From NCBI GenBank assembly GCA_045541135.1, contig JAZQIO010000028.1, forward strand, positions 62,001-126,000: 64,000 bases of DNA, read 5' to 3'. Under the pieces are notes generated by a model that had not been told where the DNA came from, made no database searches, and saw nothing but the letters and a program-made list of their open reading frames with translations. The stretch comes from CAZNKU01 sp045541135 (GTDB lineage: Bacteria; Bacillota; Clostridia; Monoglobales; Firm-18). Shown piece after piece: positions 16,127 through 25,677 of the stretch. Position numbers and translations under genes: made by a program. Within the stretch, counting starts at the first letter, position 1, and each line of letters opens with the position of its first letter.

Positions 16127-17497
16127 TCATATTAAATAAAATGCTTTATAAAGCTTATATGACATATACACATCCATTTTTGCAACAATTTCAAAGGGTG
16201 CATGCATAGAAAGAACCGGAACACCGCAATCGATTGTGTCAATGTTTCTGTTAGCGACAAACTGTGCAACAGTACCGCCGCCACCTTCATCAACCTTACC
16301 AAGTTCACCGATTTGCCATACAATGCCATTGTCTTTACAAATTTTACGGATTTCACCCATAAATTCTGCACTTGCGTCGGATGAACCGCTTTTGCCTCGT
16401 GCACCCGTATATTTACAAATCATAACACCATAGTTTGCTTTAGGTGCATTACGGGGTTCGGAAACCTCCTTGTAATTAGGATCCATAGCCGCACCAACAT
16501 CTGCTGAAAGACATTTTGAATTAGCAAAACATTTTCTCAACATTAATTCATTAAAATTACCTGTCTGAGAATTAATCATTGCTGAAATTGCATACTCAAA
16601 ATATTCAGCCTGCATACCCGTATTACCCATGCTGCCGATTTCTTCTTTATCTGCAAGTAAACAAACTGCAGTTTTTTCAGGATTATCAATTTCAAGAATA
16701 CCTTTTAATGCACCGTATGAGCATACTCTGTCATCGTGGCCGTACGCACCTATTAAACCTCTGTCAAAACCGATATCACGTGCTTTTCCGCTTGGTACTA
16801 CTTCAATTTCAGCACTTAAAAAATCCTCTTCTTCTATTCCATATTTATCATTAAGAATTTTCAAAACAGCAGATTTTATTTTTTCTTTGTCGGCATCAGC
16901 AGGAATACTTCCGATTAACACGTTAAGGTTTTCGCCCGGTATAGCTTCACTTAATTTTTGAGACATCTGTTTTTGAGCAAGATGCGGTAAAAGGTCTGTA
17001 ATGCAAAAAATCGGATCATTATCATCATCACCAATTGCAATGTTAACTTTTGTTCCATCCCCTTTTACTATCACACCATACATAGCCAAAGGAATTGTTG
17101 TCCACTGATATTTTTTAATACCACCATAGTAATGGGTCTTAAACAAGGCAAGTTCAGTATCTTCATACAAAGGATTCTGCTTTAAGTCAAGACGTGGTGA
17201 ATCAATATGCGAAGCAACAAGATTAATTCCTTCAGTTATATCTTTTTTTCCTATAACAGCAAGAATAACACTTTTGCCTCTGTTATTGATATATATTTTA
17301 TCACCGGATTTTAACTGTTTGTTTTCATCATATTCTACAAACCCTGCATCTTTTGCAAGTTTAACAGTATAATCAACACAAAGTCTTTCGGTTTTACCGT
17401 TATCTAAATATTTTTTATATAACTCGCAAAAATCAAAAACCTGCTTTTTTTCTGTTTCATCAATTATTTCCCATCCATTTTTTTGTTCATACATCAT
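16127..17497 (-). CDS. M18 family aminopeptidase (aspartyl aminopeptidase type)
   Basis: 456 residues. Metal-binding motifs of the family are present: VASHIDSPRLDLKQNP, GAYGHDDRVCSYGAL, ADKEEIGSMGNTGMQ with the catalytic Glu pair, LSADVGAAMDPNY and the final SMHAPFEIV. M18 enzymes remove N-terminal residues, often acidic ones, and form dodecamers resembling M42 particles. GGAGAAG lies 7 bases before the start at 17497; the second codon is also ATG. It sits between the lytic transglycosylase and htpG in a packed run. Confidence 0.93.
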   Translation of the reverse strand: MMYEQKNGWEIIDETEKKQVFDFCELYKKYLDNGKTERLCVDYTVKLAKDAGFVEYDENKQLKSGDKIYINNRGKSVILAVIGKKDITEGINLVASHIDSPRLDLKQNPLYEDTELALFKTHYYGGIKKYQWTTIPLAMYGVIVKGDGTKVNIAIGDDDNDPIFCITDLLPHLAQKQMSQKLSEAIPGENLNVLIGSIPADADKEKIKSAVLKILNDKYGIEEEDFLSAEIEVVPSGKARDIGFDRGLIGAYGHDDRVCSYGALKGILEIDNPEKTAVCLLADKEEIGSMGNTGMQAEYFEYAISAMINSQTGNFNELMLRKCFANSKCLSADVGAAMDPNYKEVSEPRNAPKANYGVMICKYTGARGKSGSSDASAEFMGEIRKICKDNGIVWQIGELGKVDEGGGGTVAQFVANRNIDTIDCGVPVLSMHAPFEIVAKMDVYMSYKLYKAFYLI

Positions 17498-17509
17498 AAT
17501 TATCTTCTC

Positions 17510-18040
17510 CTAATATAAAAATTTGTATATTTTTAAATTATTATTAATTTTTGTTATGTATCTGTTGGTTTCTTCGTAAGGAGTTGTTTTTATGGTTTTA
17601 CTGTCATCAGAATATTTTTTATCATTTAACCATTTGTCTACCTTACCCATACCTGCATTATAGGCAGCAAGAGCTGTATTCATATCTCCATATCTTTCAA
17701 AAAGATAGTTATAGTAGTAAACACCAAGTTTAATATTAATTTCCGGATTGAGCAAATCTGCTTCCGAAACTTCATCAATGCCTATATTTTTCGCACACCA
17801 ATTTGCCGTATCTAAAGTTAATTGCATAAGACCGCATGCGTTTTTTGATGAAACCGCATTGGAATCAAAATTACTTTCAGCCTTTATTATTGACAAAATT
17901 TCATATTTATCAATATTATATTTTTGACATTCTTCACTTATAATATCACTATAAGCAATTTTATATATCATTTTTGCCGCAACAAACAAAACAGTTACAG
18001 CCAATATAATAAAAATTAAAAATTTAATTGTTTTTTTCAC
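17510..18040 (-). CDS. Membrane-anchored lytic transglycosylase (SLT domain)
   Basis: 176 residues. One hydrophobic N-terminal segment (about 5-26) acts as signal anchor. The SLT domain follows: catalytic Glu in SIIKAESNFD, CGLMQLT, and TALAAYNAGMGKVDKWL. It cleaves peptidoglycan between MurNAc and GlcNAc to form 1,6-anhydro ends, outside the membrane. The start is GTG at 18040, behind AGAGGTG, and overlaps coaE by 17 bases. The coaE-slt pairing after polA is common in Clostridia. Confidence 0.9.
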   Translation of the reverse strand: MKKTIKFLIFIILAVTVLFVAAKMIYKIAYSDIISEECQKYNIDKYEILSIIKAESNFDSNAVSSKNACGLMQLTLDTANWCAKNIGIDEVSEADLLNPEINIKLGVYYYNYLFERYGDMNTALAAYNAGMGKVDKWLNDKKYSDDSKTIKTTPYEETNRYITKINNNLKIYKFLY

Positions 18041-18623
18041 TAATACACCTCTTGATTACCTGTAAAGATTTATTATATAAGTCAGTAATATCAGAGTCAC
18101 TTGTAATGACATAATCTGCGAAATTTGTATAAAATTCGTTGTCCGGCTGGCTTTTTATACGTTTTAGAGCAATTTCAGAACTTACATTATCTCTGTCGCA
18201 AATAAATTCTACACGTCTTTCATCGGAATTTATAACCGCAATGATAAAATCGCACATATCAACTATTTCTTTTGTGTTATGAAGCACAGCACCGTCGATC
18301 ACGGTAAAATCACCAAGCATTTGCTTTGTTTTTTCGACTATTGCAGGATGAACAATACTGTTGAGTTTAAGTAATTTTTTCGAATCGGAAAATACAATGT
18401 TACCAAGTTTTTTTCGATCAATTTCGCCGTTATCACCAAGTATTGATTCTCCAAATTCTTCAATTAATCTGTAGTACGCGTTACTGGGTTTTAAAATCAC
18501 ATTATGTCCTAATTTATCGGTGTCAATATGTATAAAACCAAGGTCGGTAGCGGCTTTTGATACAATACTCTTGCCGCATCCGCTTCCACCTGTAACTCCT
18601 ATAATCAGCTTATTTTGCTTCAT
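18024..18623 (-). CDS. coaE: Dephospho-CoA kinase
   Basis: 199 residues. It carries out the last step of CoA biosynthesis by phosphorylating the ribose 3'-OH of dephospho-CoA. The P-loop GVTGGSGCGKS is near residue 7, with HIDTDKLGHNV and NSIVHPAIVE typical of the family. ATG 18623 is preferred because AGGTGA (18633-18638) lies 9 bases upstream; a GTG at 18635 would swallow that site. It overlaps the end of polA by 14 bases. Confidence 0.93.
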   Translation of the reverse strand: MKQNKLIIGVTGGSGCGKSIVSKAATDLGFIHIDTDKLGHNVILKPSNAYYRLIEEFGESILGDNGEIDRKKLGNIVFSDSKKLLKLNSIVHPAIVEKTKQMLGDFTVIDGAVLHNTKEIVDMCDFIIAVINSDERRVEFICDRDNVSSEIALKRIKSQPDNEFYTNFADYVITSDSDITDLYNKSLQVIKRCISEKNN

Positions 18624-21120
18624 ACCATGTTTCACCTACATTCATATCTGCCACAAGGGGCACGATTAATTTTACAGCATTCTCCATCTCTGATTTAAGA
18701 ATATTCTTAACCAATTCTAATTCGCTTTTTAATGCATCAATAATTAGCTCATCGTGTACTTGTAAAACAAGCTTGGATTTTAAATTTTCCTTCTTCAATC
18801 TTTTATAAATATTAACCATTGCAATTTTAATGATATCTGCCGCTGTACCTTGTATTGGTGTGTTCATTGCCACACGTTCACCAAAGGAGCGTTGAATAAA
18901 ATTGCCCGCATTAAGCTCCGGGAGATATCTTCTGCGATTAAAAAGTGTTTTAACGTATCCGTCTTTTTTTGCAATTTCAACAATGTTTTCCATATATTTT
19001 TTAACACCGTTGAAATTTTTAAAATAGTTTTCTATATATTCCTTAGCTTCGTATTTTTTTATTCCAAGTTCCTGAGCAAGCGAAAAATCACCCATGCCAT
19101 ACACGATTCCAAAATTAACAGTCTTTGCTCTTGAACGCATTTCACTTGTTACATCAGATTTGTTAACATTAAAAATCTGTGAAGCTGTACGGGTATGAAT
19201 GTCTTCATTTTTGTTAAAAGCATCTGTCATATTTGCATCTTCGGATATGTGTGCAAGAACACGTAGCTCAATTTGTGAATAATCGGCATCAACCAAGATA
19301 TGTTCGTTATCCGATGCTGTAAACATCTTACGAACTTCTCTGCCCAATTCTGTTCTTATAGGAATATTTTGTAAGTTTGGTTCTGTGCTGCTTATTCTAC
19401 CTGTTACTGTAACTGTCTGGTTAAAATTAGAATGTATTTTCTGAGTATTTTTATTTATTACAGCTAAAAGTCCGTCTGCATATGTTCCCTTAAGTTTCAC
19501 AAGATGTCTGTATTCCATAATAAGATCTATAACATCATGTGTACCCTTTAGTTTTTCTAAAACTTCTACACTTGTTGAATAACCGCTTTTAGTTTTCTTG
19601 ATTATTGGAAGACGCAACTTTTCAAACAATACTTCTCCAAGCTGCTTTGGTGAGTTAATATTGAATTCTTCGTCGCATAATCCGTAAATTTCGTCAGTGA
19701 TTTTGTCGATTCGTAAAGCAAGCATTTGCTGAAATTCCAACAAATTATCTTTATCAACCAACACACCTTGTATCTGCATACTTGCAAGTACTTCAATCAA
19801 AGGCATCTCGATATTATAGAAAAGGTTTTCTTGATCATTTTCTTTAATTTCTTTTTTTAATTTATTATATATTGAAATAATTTCAACAAGCTTATTTGTA
19901 TCGGTGTTGCCAAGAACTTCAAGTGAAACGGTATCCAATGCATAGTCAGTTGCAGAAGGATTTATAATATAATATGCAATCATAGTGTCGAAATATCCGT
20001 TTTCATAAGCAATATTTTTATTGTTAAAAAATAAAATATGTTCTTTGATATTATGAGAAATCTTTTTGATTTCCGGATTTTCAATTATTGGTTCTATATC
20101 CATTACATTTAAGTTTGTAATATCATCAATGGTTGTTGCACCATAACATACTTCACCATCAAAATAATAAAAAAACTCTTTTTTTGTTTCTATATTTTTA
20201 AAAAGTTTTTCTTTGTCATTCGATATTGTGATGTTAGTTTCGGATTCGGTTTTTACATCAAGTTTTTTTAAAAAACTGGTGAAATTTAATTTTGTAAATA
20301 AAGGCACAAGTAAATCGTTGTTATATTCTTTTATAACACAATCATCTATATTGAAATCAATTGGTACTTCACGGTCTATGGTTGCAAGAAATTTGCTGTT
20401 AAACGCATCATTTTTACCGTCTGTAAGCTTTGCACGAACACCTTTTGATACATCAATACTATCTATATTTTCATATATATGTTCAATACTTTTATATTTC
20501 TGAATTAAAGAAAACGCTGTTTTTTCACCAATACCGGCAACTCCGGGTATATTATCTGATGTATCACCCATAAGTCCTTTTACATCGATAAACTCCATAG
20601 GTGTTACGCCATATTTTTCAAAAACTGTTTCATCTGTATAATTTACCGTATCAGTAACTCCACTACGAGTTGTTATAAGTTTTACAATTGTATTTTTGCT
20701 TGCAAGTTGCAAGTCATCTTTATCTCCGGTAAGAATATCACAAACAACATCAGATTCATCGCAGATTCTTGAAACAGTACCTATAATATCATCTGCTTCG
20801 TAGCCTTCAAGTTCCAGCATTTTTATATTCATAGCAGATAATATTTCTTTCAAAATAGGCATTTGCTGTCTTAGTTCATCAGGCATACCCTTTCTTTGAG
20901 CTTTATATTCAGAAAAAACTTTGTGTCTGAATGTTGGAGCATGAACATCAAATGCCACACATAAATGTGTAGGATTTTCTTCAGCAATATATTTAAAAAG
21001 TATGTTTAAAAATCCATAAATGGCATTAGTGTATATACCATCTTTATTTGTAAGAAGTCTTATGCCGTAAAATGCTCTGTTTACTATACTGTTACCGTCA
21101 AGTATCATTAATTTATTCAT
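18610..21120 (-). CDS. polA: DNA polymerase I
   Basis: 836 residues with three domains. The 5'-3' nuclease domain (about 1-290) carries LMILDGNSIVNRAFYG and GYEADDIIGT. The 3'-5' proofreading domain is degenerate: the FDTETD-type motif is absent and the second motif reads SHNIKEHIL, lacking the metal Asp. The polymerase domain has motif A (DADYSQIELRVLAH), motif B (RSRAKTVNFGIVYGMG) and motif C (LQVHDELI). The enzyme works in repair and Okazaki fragment processing. ATG 21120 follows GGAGGT by 8 bases; the open frame continues to 21234 but passes through promoter and terminator sequence. Own promoter upstream. Confidence 0.95.
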   Translation of the reverse strand: MNKLMILDGNSIVNRAFYGIRLLTNKDGIYTNAIYGFLNILFKYIAEENPTHLCVAFDVHAPTFRHKVFSEYKAQRKGMPDELRQQMPILKEILSAMNIKMLELEGYEADDIIGTVSRICDESDVVCDILTGDKDDLQLASKNTIVKLITTRSGVTDTVNYTDETVFEKYGVTPMEFIDVKGLMGDTSDNIPGVAGIGEKTAFSLIQKYKSIEHIYENIDSIDVSKGVRAKLTDGKNDAFNSKFLATIDREVPIDFNIDDCVIKEYNNDLLVPLFTKLNFTSFLKKLDVKTESETNITISNDKEKLFKNIETKKEFFYYFDGEVCYGATTIDDITNLNVMDIEPIIENPEIKKISHNIKEHILFFNNKNIAYENGYFDTMIAYYIINPSATDYALDTVSLEVLGNTDTNKLVEIISIYNKLKKEIKENDQENLFYNIEMPLIEVLASMQIQGVLVDKDNLLEFQQMLALRIDKITDEIYGLCDEEFNINSPKQLGEVLFEKLRLPIIKKTKSGYSTSVEVLEKLKGTHDVIDLIMEYRHLVKLKGTYADGLLAVINKNTQKIHSNFNQTVTVTGRISSTEPNLQNIPIRTELGREVRKMFTASDNEHILVDADYSQIELRVLAHISEDANMTDAFNKNEDIHTRTASQIFNVNKSDVTSEMRSRAKTVNFGIVYGMGDFSLAQELGIKKYEAKEYIENYFKNFNGVKKYMENIVEIAKKDGYVKTLFNRRRYLPELNAGNFIQRSFGERVAMNTPIQGTAADIIKIAMVNIYKRLKKENLKSKLVLQVHDELIIDALKSELELVKNILKSEMENAVKLIVPLVADMNVGETWYEAK

Positions 21121-21158
21121 TAAAACATACCTCCAACGACAATACAAATCTAATATAT

Positions 21159-21187
21159 ATTTTACCACAAAATCAGCATAAAGTAAA
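21159..21187 (-). promoter_or_regulatory. Sigma-A-type promoter for polA
   Basis: On the minus strand: TTTACT (21187-21182), a 17-base spacer and TAAAAT (21164-21159), about 40 bases ahead of the polA start and just past the ftsZ terminator. Confidence 0.65.
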
Positions 21188-21194
21188 CTAAAAA

Positions 21195-21226
21195 AACAAA
21201 AAAGCCTCAGAAAAAATCCGAGGCTT
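21195..21226 (-). terminator. Intrinsic terminator after ftsZ
   Basis: On the minus strand AAGCCTC pairs with GAGGCTT around an 11-base loop, followed by T's. Confidence 0.85.
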
Positions 21227-21235
21227 AAATACAAG

Positions 21236-22360
21236 TTATTTTTTTAAGAAATCAGGAATATCCAAATCATCATTTTTTGCGTCATTTATGATACGAGCAA
21301 AAGGATCATCATCTTTCTTTTCTTCCTTTTTTTCAACAGTAGGCACAGTTGTAGCTGTGCGAACAGGTTCATAAGAATATAACGATGGCATATCAGGATC
21401 GTCATTATCAAAACCTGTAGCAACCAATGTAATTTCAATTTCATCTTCAAGTGAATCCTTTATAATAGCACCAAAGATAAATTCTGCATCAACATCAGCA
21501 AGTTCCTGAACAAGCTCGTTTGCTTTCTGAATTTCAAGCATACCAAGATCAGGACCACCGGAAATGTTAAGCAAAATACCCTTTGCACCGGCAATTGAAG
21601 TTTCAAGCAACGGACTGTTGATGGCCATTCTTGTAGCTTCTTCAGCTCTGTTTTCGCCCTTAGCACGACCAATACCCATATGAGCAAGACCCGTATTCTT
21701 CATAACTGCCTTAACATCAGCAAAGTCAAGATTAATAAGCCCCGGAGCAACAATAAGCTCACTGATACCCTGGAGGCCCTGTCTTAAAACATCATCAGCA
21801 ACACGAAGAGCTTCTTCAAAAGTGATGTTGTTTTTAGTGTGGGCGATGTCTAAAAGTTTGTCATTATGTATAATTACAAGAGAGTCAGAATTTTTCTTTA
21901 ATTCTTCAATACCGCGTTCCGCCTGAGACATTCTCTTTTTACCTTCAATAGTAAAAGGTTTTGTAACAATTGCAATTGTTAACTTACCAAGCTCCTTAGC
22001 GATACCTGCAATAACAGGAGCAGCACCGGTACCTGTACCGCCACCCATACCGGCAGTAACAAACACCATATCAGCATCTTTAATTGCAGCAGCAATATCA
22101 TCTCTGCTTTCTTCAGCAGCTTTTCTTCCTACTTCGGGATTTGCCCCGGCACCTAAACCTCGTGTTACTTTTTCACCTATCTGGATTTTTGTATTGGAAT
22201 TTGCTCTTTTTAATGCCTGAGCATCAGTGTTTACAGAAATAAATTCAACAGATCTAAGACCTGCTTCAATCATTCTGTTAACAGCATTATTACCTGCTCC
22301 GCCTACACCTACTACTTTTATATTGGCAAGTGATTCATTTTCTATTTCAAGTTCAATCAC
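21236..22360 (-). CDS. ftsZ: Cell division GTPase FtsZ
   Basis: 374 residues, the tubulin-like protein that forms the division ring. The N-terminal GTP-binding domain has VVGVGGAGNNAVNRMI, the tubulin signature GGGTGTGAAP and the T7-loop NLDFADVK. A variable linker follows, then the conserved C-terminal peptide DDLDIPDFLKK that binds FtsA/SepF. The start is GTG at 22360: GAGGAGG lies 6 bases upstream, and an upstream GTG (22375) is part of that site. It has its own promoter although it follows the ftsQ-DUF881-sbp genes. Confidence 0.97.
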   Translation of the reverse strand: MIELEIENESLANIKVVGVGGAGNNAVNRMIEAGLRSVEFISVNTDAQALKRANSNTKIQIGEKVTRGLGAGANPEVGRKAAEESRDDIAAAIKDADMVFVTAGMGGGTGTGAAPVIAGIAKELGKLTIAIVTKPFTIEGKKRMSQAERGIEELKKNSDSLVIIHNDKLLDIAHTKNNITFEEALRVADDVLRQGLQGISELIVAPGLINLDFADVKAVMKNTGLAHMGIGRAKGENRAEEATRMAINSPLLETSIAGAKGILLNISGGPDLGMLEIQKANELVQELADVDAEFIFGAIIKDSLEDEIEITLVATGFDNDDPDMPSLYSYEPVRTATTVPTVEKKEEKKDDDPFARIINDAKNDDLDIPDFLKK

Positions 22361-22392
22361 AATAATCCTCCTCACATTATATACATATTACT

Positions 22393-22421
22393 ATTATATA
22401 TAATTTTTTTTGTTTTGTAAA
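22393..22421 (-). promoter_or_regulatory. Sigma-A-type promoter for ftsZ
   Basis: On the minus strand: TTTACA (22421-22416), 17-base spacer, TATAAT (22398-22393), about 33 bases ahead of the GTG start. Confidence 0.75.
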
Positions 22422-22443
22422 GTAATTTTTTATTTTTTTATGA

Positions 22444-22803
22444 TTATATTTTTTTTTCGCTTAATTTTTTCGAAATTTTACTAATAGCATATCTTCGTAA
22501 TGTAGCAAAATTCTGGAATAATCTTGTACCGAAAACGACTATAGCCGCAATTGATAAGTCAACATTAAGTAAATTACCTATATATAAAATCAAGGCAGCA
22601 AGTATGGTATTTCCACAAAAACCGGATATAAAAATATTAAGTTTGAATTTACCGTTAAAATGTGCGACTAATCCACCAAAAATAGAATCAAAACCGGCTA
22701 AAAGCGCAATTGCAATGTAATGAGTCATATCGGTGGGTATATTAAATGGCACAAACAAGGCAATCATAGTGCCTACCATAATACAAAATATAACAATCAA
22801 CAT
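22444..22803 (-). CDS. sbp: Small basic protein (DUF1290)
   Basis: 119 residues, three or four predicted membrane helices and a basic Lys-rich tail (KISKKLSEKK). It matches the Sbp family, which sits next to DUF881 genes and ftsZ in the division cluster of many Firmicutes. Key stretches are IALLAGFDSIFGGL and FGTRLFQNFATLRR. Function is not established. The ATG follows the DUF881 stop with no gap, and the ribosome binding site (GAGGAAG) lies inside that gene. Confidence 0.88.
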   Translation of the reverse strand: MLIVIFCIMVGTMIALFVPFNIPTDMTHYIAIALLAGFDSIFGGLVAHFNGKFKLNIFISGFCGNTILAALILYIGNLLNVDLSIAAIVVFGTRLFQNFATLRRYAISKISKKLSEKKI

Positions 22804-23544
22804 TTATTCTTCCTCGCTTCCTTCTGTAATTGGTACGGCGTATTCAAATTCTACCAAGCCGTTATAAGCAGGGATAACAAGGTCGGTTGCCTTATTTATT
22901 TCAATTTCAAGACCCCATGCCGTAAGTGAATCATATGCTCCGCCTCGCATCATTAAAGAGTTTTCAAGAGTTATTGGATCTCCAATTGCTTTAATAACAA
23001 ACGGAGCTGTTATTTTAGTACTGTTAACACTTACGGTAGGTCCGACACATCTTATTTCTGTAGTTGATATAATACGCTCATTGTTTATTGATAATGCTTC
23101 TGCACCTGCTCCACGTAATTCGTTTACAATAGTCAACAAATCGGAATCGTGTATCAGATAGTTATTTATATCACCGCTAAGGTCTGATTTTGTACTGTCT
23201 TTAACTGTAACAATTATACCGACGCCCTCTACTTCTACTAATCCTGCCATAATTTCAGCTCTTTTTAATTGGTTAACAAGAGTTTTGGAATAGTCACTGT
23301 TTGCAGCTGCCTCATCTTTGAAAGACTGCAAATCAAACTGTAGTGTGTTATTTAGTTCAACTAACTGGGCATTCTTTTTTCTCGTTTCCTCAAGTTCATT
23401 TAAAAGTTCATCTTTACGCATTGAACCTGCAGGGTCATATGTGTGATTATATATAACACTTTTAATTTGTAGTGTAACAAGAAAAGCCATAATTAATGCA
23501 ATAATCCCAATAGAAAAAGTTGCGCTTGTTAATGTTTTTTTCAA
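22804..23544 (-). CDS. DUF881 family protein (YlxW/YlxX type)
   Basis: 246 residues. One N-terminal membrane helix, a coiled-coil-like stretch (about 45-85, rich in Glu/Lys/Leu), then the DUF881 domain with VEVEGVGIIVTVKDS, NELRGAGAEALSINNERI and TAPFVIKAIGD. The family lies in division clusters and is thought to sit at the membrane near the divisome; its role is unproven. TTG 23544 is preferred, with TAGGAG 8 bases upstream; an ATG at 23595 would start inside ftsQ without a good site. It overlaps nothing and leads directly into sbp. Confidence 0.85.
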   Translation of the reverse strand: MKKTLTSATFSIGIIALIMAFLVTLQIKSVIYNHTYDPAGSMRKDELLNELEETRKKNAQLVELNNTLQFDLQSFKDEAAANSDYSKTLVNQLKRAEIMAGLVEVEGVGIIVTVKDSTKSDLSGDINNYLIHDSDLLTIVNELRGAGAEALSINNERIISTTEIRCVGPTVSVNSTKITAPFVIKAIGDPITLENSLMMRGGAYDSLTAWGLEIEINKATDLVIPAYNGLVEFEYAVPITEGSEEE

Positions 23545-23569
23545 AAAACTCACTCCTACCGTAAGTAAA

Positions 23570-24349
23570 TTAATCAAGATATGCTTTGCCGTCAATGATA
23601 TTCAGTGTTCCGGACTTGGTGCTTTCAGGTGAATTGTATGCATTTGACGCCATAATATTAATTTTATAGTTTAGATTGTAAATATCGCCTAAAACAACTG
23701 TAAAATTTTCATTTACAGTAAACTTAATTTTATTGACATCTGAAATATCTATTGCGGTAACCATACCGGCAAATGTGGAATTTTCAAGAGTCTGAATTAA
23801 CGCTTTATAAATAAATATGTGACCGGAATTTTCAAAACCTATAACATCATTTACATTGTTCTCTGTTATTTTTAAATTTTCAAGAACGGGAACCTTATCT
23901 TCAGGCTTTTTATTGGAAATTTCAAGAACTTTTCCGGTTTCATCAAGATATATAAATTCTTTATTTTTTTCAATGTATGAATAAATCTGACATTCTGTTA
24001 TTTTTATATTGATTGTAGAAGGATACTTCTTGATAATTTCAGCACTTTTTACATAAGGAATATTTTCTATTGAATCAATAGCTTTTCCTTTACCTGTTCT
24101 TATAATATTATCTCCTGTTTTTATATTTGAAGCAGAAATAATTTCTTCAGATGTAACCTTGCTGTTTCCTGTACAATTAATATGTCTTATCTGCATAAAT
24201 GGTGCAAATAAAAGAATAATCATAAGTATAATTAAAAGTAATGAAATCAGCAATAGTTTTCTTTTGATTTTATTGATTTTTGCACGTCGTTTATAATTTT
24301 TCAGCTTAACAACTTTGCCGTCATCATTTTTTTTGGTTATATATTTCAT
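23570..24349 (-). CDS. ftsQ: Cell division protein FtsQ/DivIB
   Basis: 259 residues. A basic cytoplasmic tail (about 1-30), one membrane helix (about 31-50), a POTRA domain (about 55-125, with IRHINCTGNSKVTSEEII and IPYVKSAEIIKKYPSTINI) and the FtsQ beta domain. It links late divisome proteins FtsL and FtsB outside the membrane. GGAGG lies about 6 bases before the ATG. It follows murA by 12 bases, the usual murA-ftsQ order. Confidence 0.92.
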   Translation of the reverse strand: MKYITKKNDDGKVVKLKNYKRRAKINKIKRKLLLISLLLIILMIILLFAPFMQIRHINCTGNSKVTSEEIISASNIKTGDNIIRTGKGKAIDSIENIPYVKSAEIIKKYPSTINIKITECQIYSYIEKNKEFIYLDETGKVLEISNKKPEDKVPVLENLKITENNVNDVIGFENSGHIFIYKALIQTLENSTFAGMVTAIDISDVNKIKFTVNENFTVVLGDIYNLNYKINIMASNAYNSPESTKSGTLNIIDGKAYLD

Positions 24350-24361
24350 AAGTAACCTCCG

Positions 24362-25615
24362 TTAAGAAGTATAGTTGATTTCCACACCCAGTTTGCATAA
24401 ATTTCCGACAAAATCTTCATAACCGCGTTCTAAATATTCTATGCCGTCAACCACGGTAATTCCATCAGCACCTAAACCTGCTACAATAAGACCGGCTGCA
24501 CCGCGAAGGTCATTTGCAGTAACATTAGCCCCATATAATTTTTTTACTCCGCGTATAACAGCATTTCTTTCCATAACACTGATATCTGCTCCCATTCTGT
24601 TTAATTCACAGATATGTTTGAATCGGTTTTCAAATAAATTTTCTGTTATAATACTCATTCCATCTGCTATGCATAGTAATGGTGTTATAATAGACTGAAC
24701 ATCTGTTGGGAAACCGGGATAAGGCATTGTTCTGATAAGGTCAACAGGTTTTATAACATCTGTTTTGCATATTTTTATGTTATTACTGTCATGCTCCGTG
24801 GCAAAGCCACATCTGTTTAATACAGAAATTACGGAATGCAAATCCTCAATGCAGGCATTTTTTACTTCTATTTCACTATTTGTAATTGCAGATGCAATTA
24901 AGTAGGTTGCAGAAACAATGCGGTCCGGCATTACGGAATAATTGGTACCCGATAATTTATTTACACCGTATATTTCTATTGTATCGGTACCACAACCGCG
25001 TATATTTGCCCCCATAGAATTAAGGAAATTTTGCAAATCTGTTATTTCAGGCTCTTTAGCCGCATTATGTATAGTTGTTTTACCACGGCATCTGCATGCT
25101 AACAGCATAATGTTTTCGGTAGCACCTACGCTTGGAAAATCAAGACAAATATCATTACCTGTAACAGTTTTGCAAAAACATTCATAGTAACCATAATGCT
25201 CTGTAATTTTAACACCAAGTTGTTCAAATGCTTTTAAATGCAAATCTATGGGTCTGGCGCCAAGCTCACATCCTCCAGGCAATGTTATTTTAACATATCC
25301 GTATTTATTAAGTAATGCACCCATAAACAAAATTGATGAACGCATTTTGCGAATCATATTATCCGGAATCACTCCGCAAAAATCATCGTTTTTATAAACG
25401 GTAAAAGTATTGTTTACCTGCTTAATGTCGTGACCTATATATTTTAAGATTTCTGCTGTATTTTTAACATCGGAAATTTTCGGACAATTGTATATACAGC
25501 AATCATCTTCCGCCAGGACAGATGCTGCCAGAATTGGCAATACTGCATTTTTCGAGCCCTGAACAGATACGCTTCCACTTAATACGGCATTACCCATTAT
25601 TGAAACTTTTTTCAA
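24362..25615 (-). CDS. murA: UDP-N-acetylglucosamine 1-carboxyvinyltransferase
   Basis: 417 residues. First committed step of peptidoglycan synthesis: transfer of enolpyruvyl from PEP to UDP-GlcNAc. It shows QGSKNAVLPILAAS with the PEP-binding Lys-Asn pair, the catalytic loop PGGCELGARPIDLH with Cys116 (the fosfomycin target) and MPYPGFPTDVQ. The start is TTG at 25615 behind GGAGGTG. A 12-bp hairpin in the leader reaches into the ribosome binding site (separate entry). Confidence 0.95.
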   Translation of the reverse strand: MKKVSIMGNAVLSGSVSVQGSKNAVLPILAASVLAEDDCCIYNCPKISDVKNTAEILKYIGHDIKQVNNTFTVYKNDDFCGVIPDNMIRKMRSSILFMGALLNKYGYVKITLPGGCELGARPIDLHLKAFEQLGVKITEHYGYYECFCKTVTGNDICLDFPSVGATENIMLLACRCRGKTTIHNAAKEPEITDLQNFLNSMGANIRGCGTDTIEIYGVNKLSGTNYSVMPDRIVSATYLIASAITNSEIEVKNACIEDLHSVISVLNRCGFATEHDSNNIKICKTDVIKPVDLIRTMPYPGFPTDVQSIITPLLCIADGMSIITENLFENRFKHICELNRMGADISVMERNAVIRGVKKLYGANVTANDLRGAAGLIVAGLGADGITVVDGIEYLERGYEDFVGNLCKLGVEINYTS

Positions 25616-25625
25616 AAAAACACCT

Positions 25626-25668
25626 CCGCAACAATATATTTCATATTATGTTCAAAATATTGTTGCGG
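25626..25668 (-). promoter_or_regulatory. Leader hairpin touching the murA ribosome binding site
   Basis: On the minus strand CCGCAACAATAT (25668-25657) pairs perfectly with ATATTGTTGCGG (25637-25626); the loop is 19 bases. The right arm ends in the first G's of GGAGGTG (25627-25621), so the structure could mask translation. There is no T-run, so it is not a normal terminator for the penicillin-binding protein gene upstream. Confidence 0.6.
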
Positions 25669-25677
25669 TGAATTACA

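Noticed and set aside
16132..16961. Overlapping open frames on both strands inside the M18 peptidase gene
   Set aside because: No family resemblance and no initiation signals; the M18 frame explains the sequence fully.
21121..21234. Upstream extension of polA by 38 residues
   Set aside because: It would run through the polA promoter and the ftsZ terminator, has no ribosome binding site, and the GGAGGT plus ATG at 21120 matches the usual PolA start.
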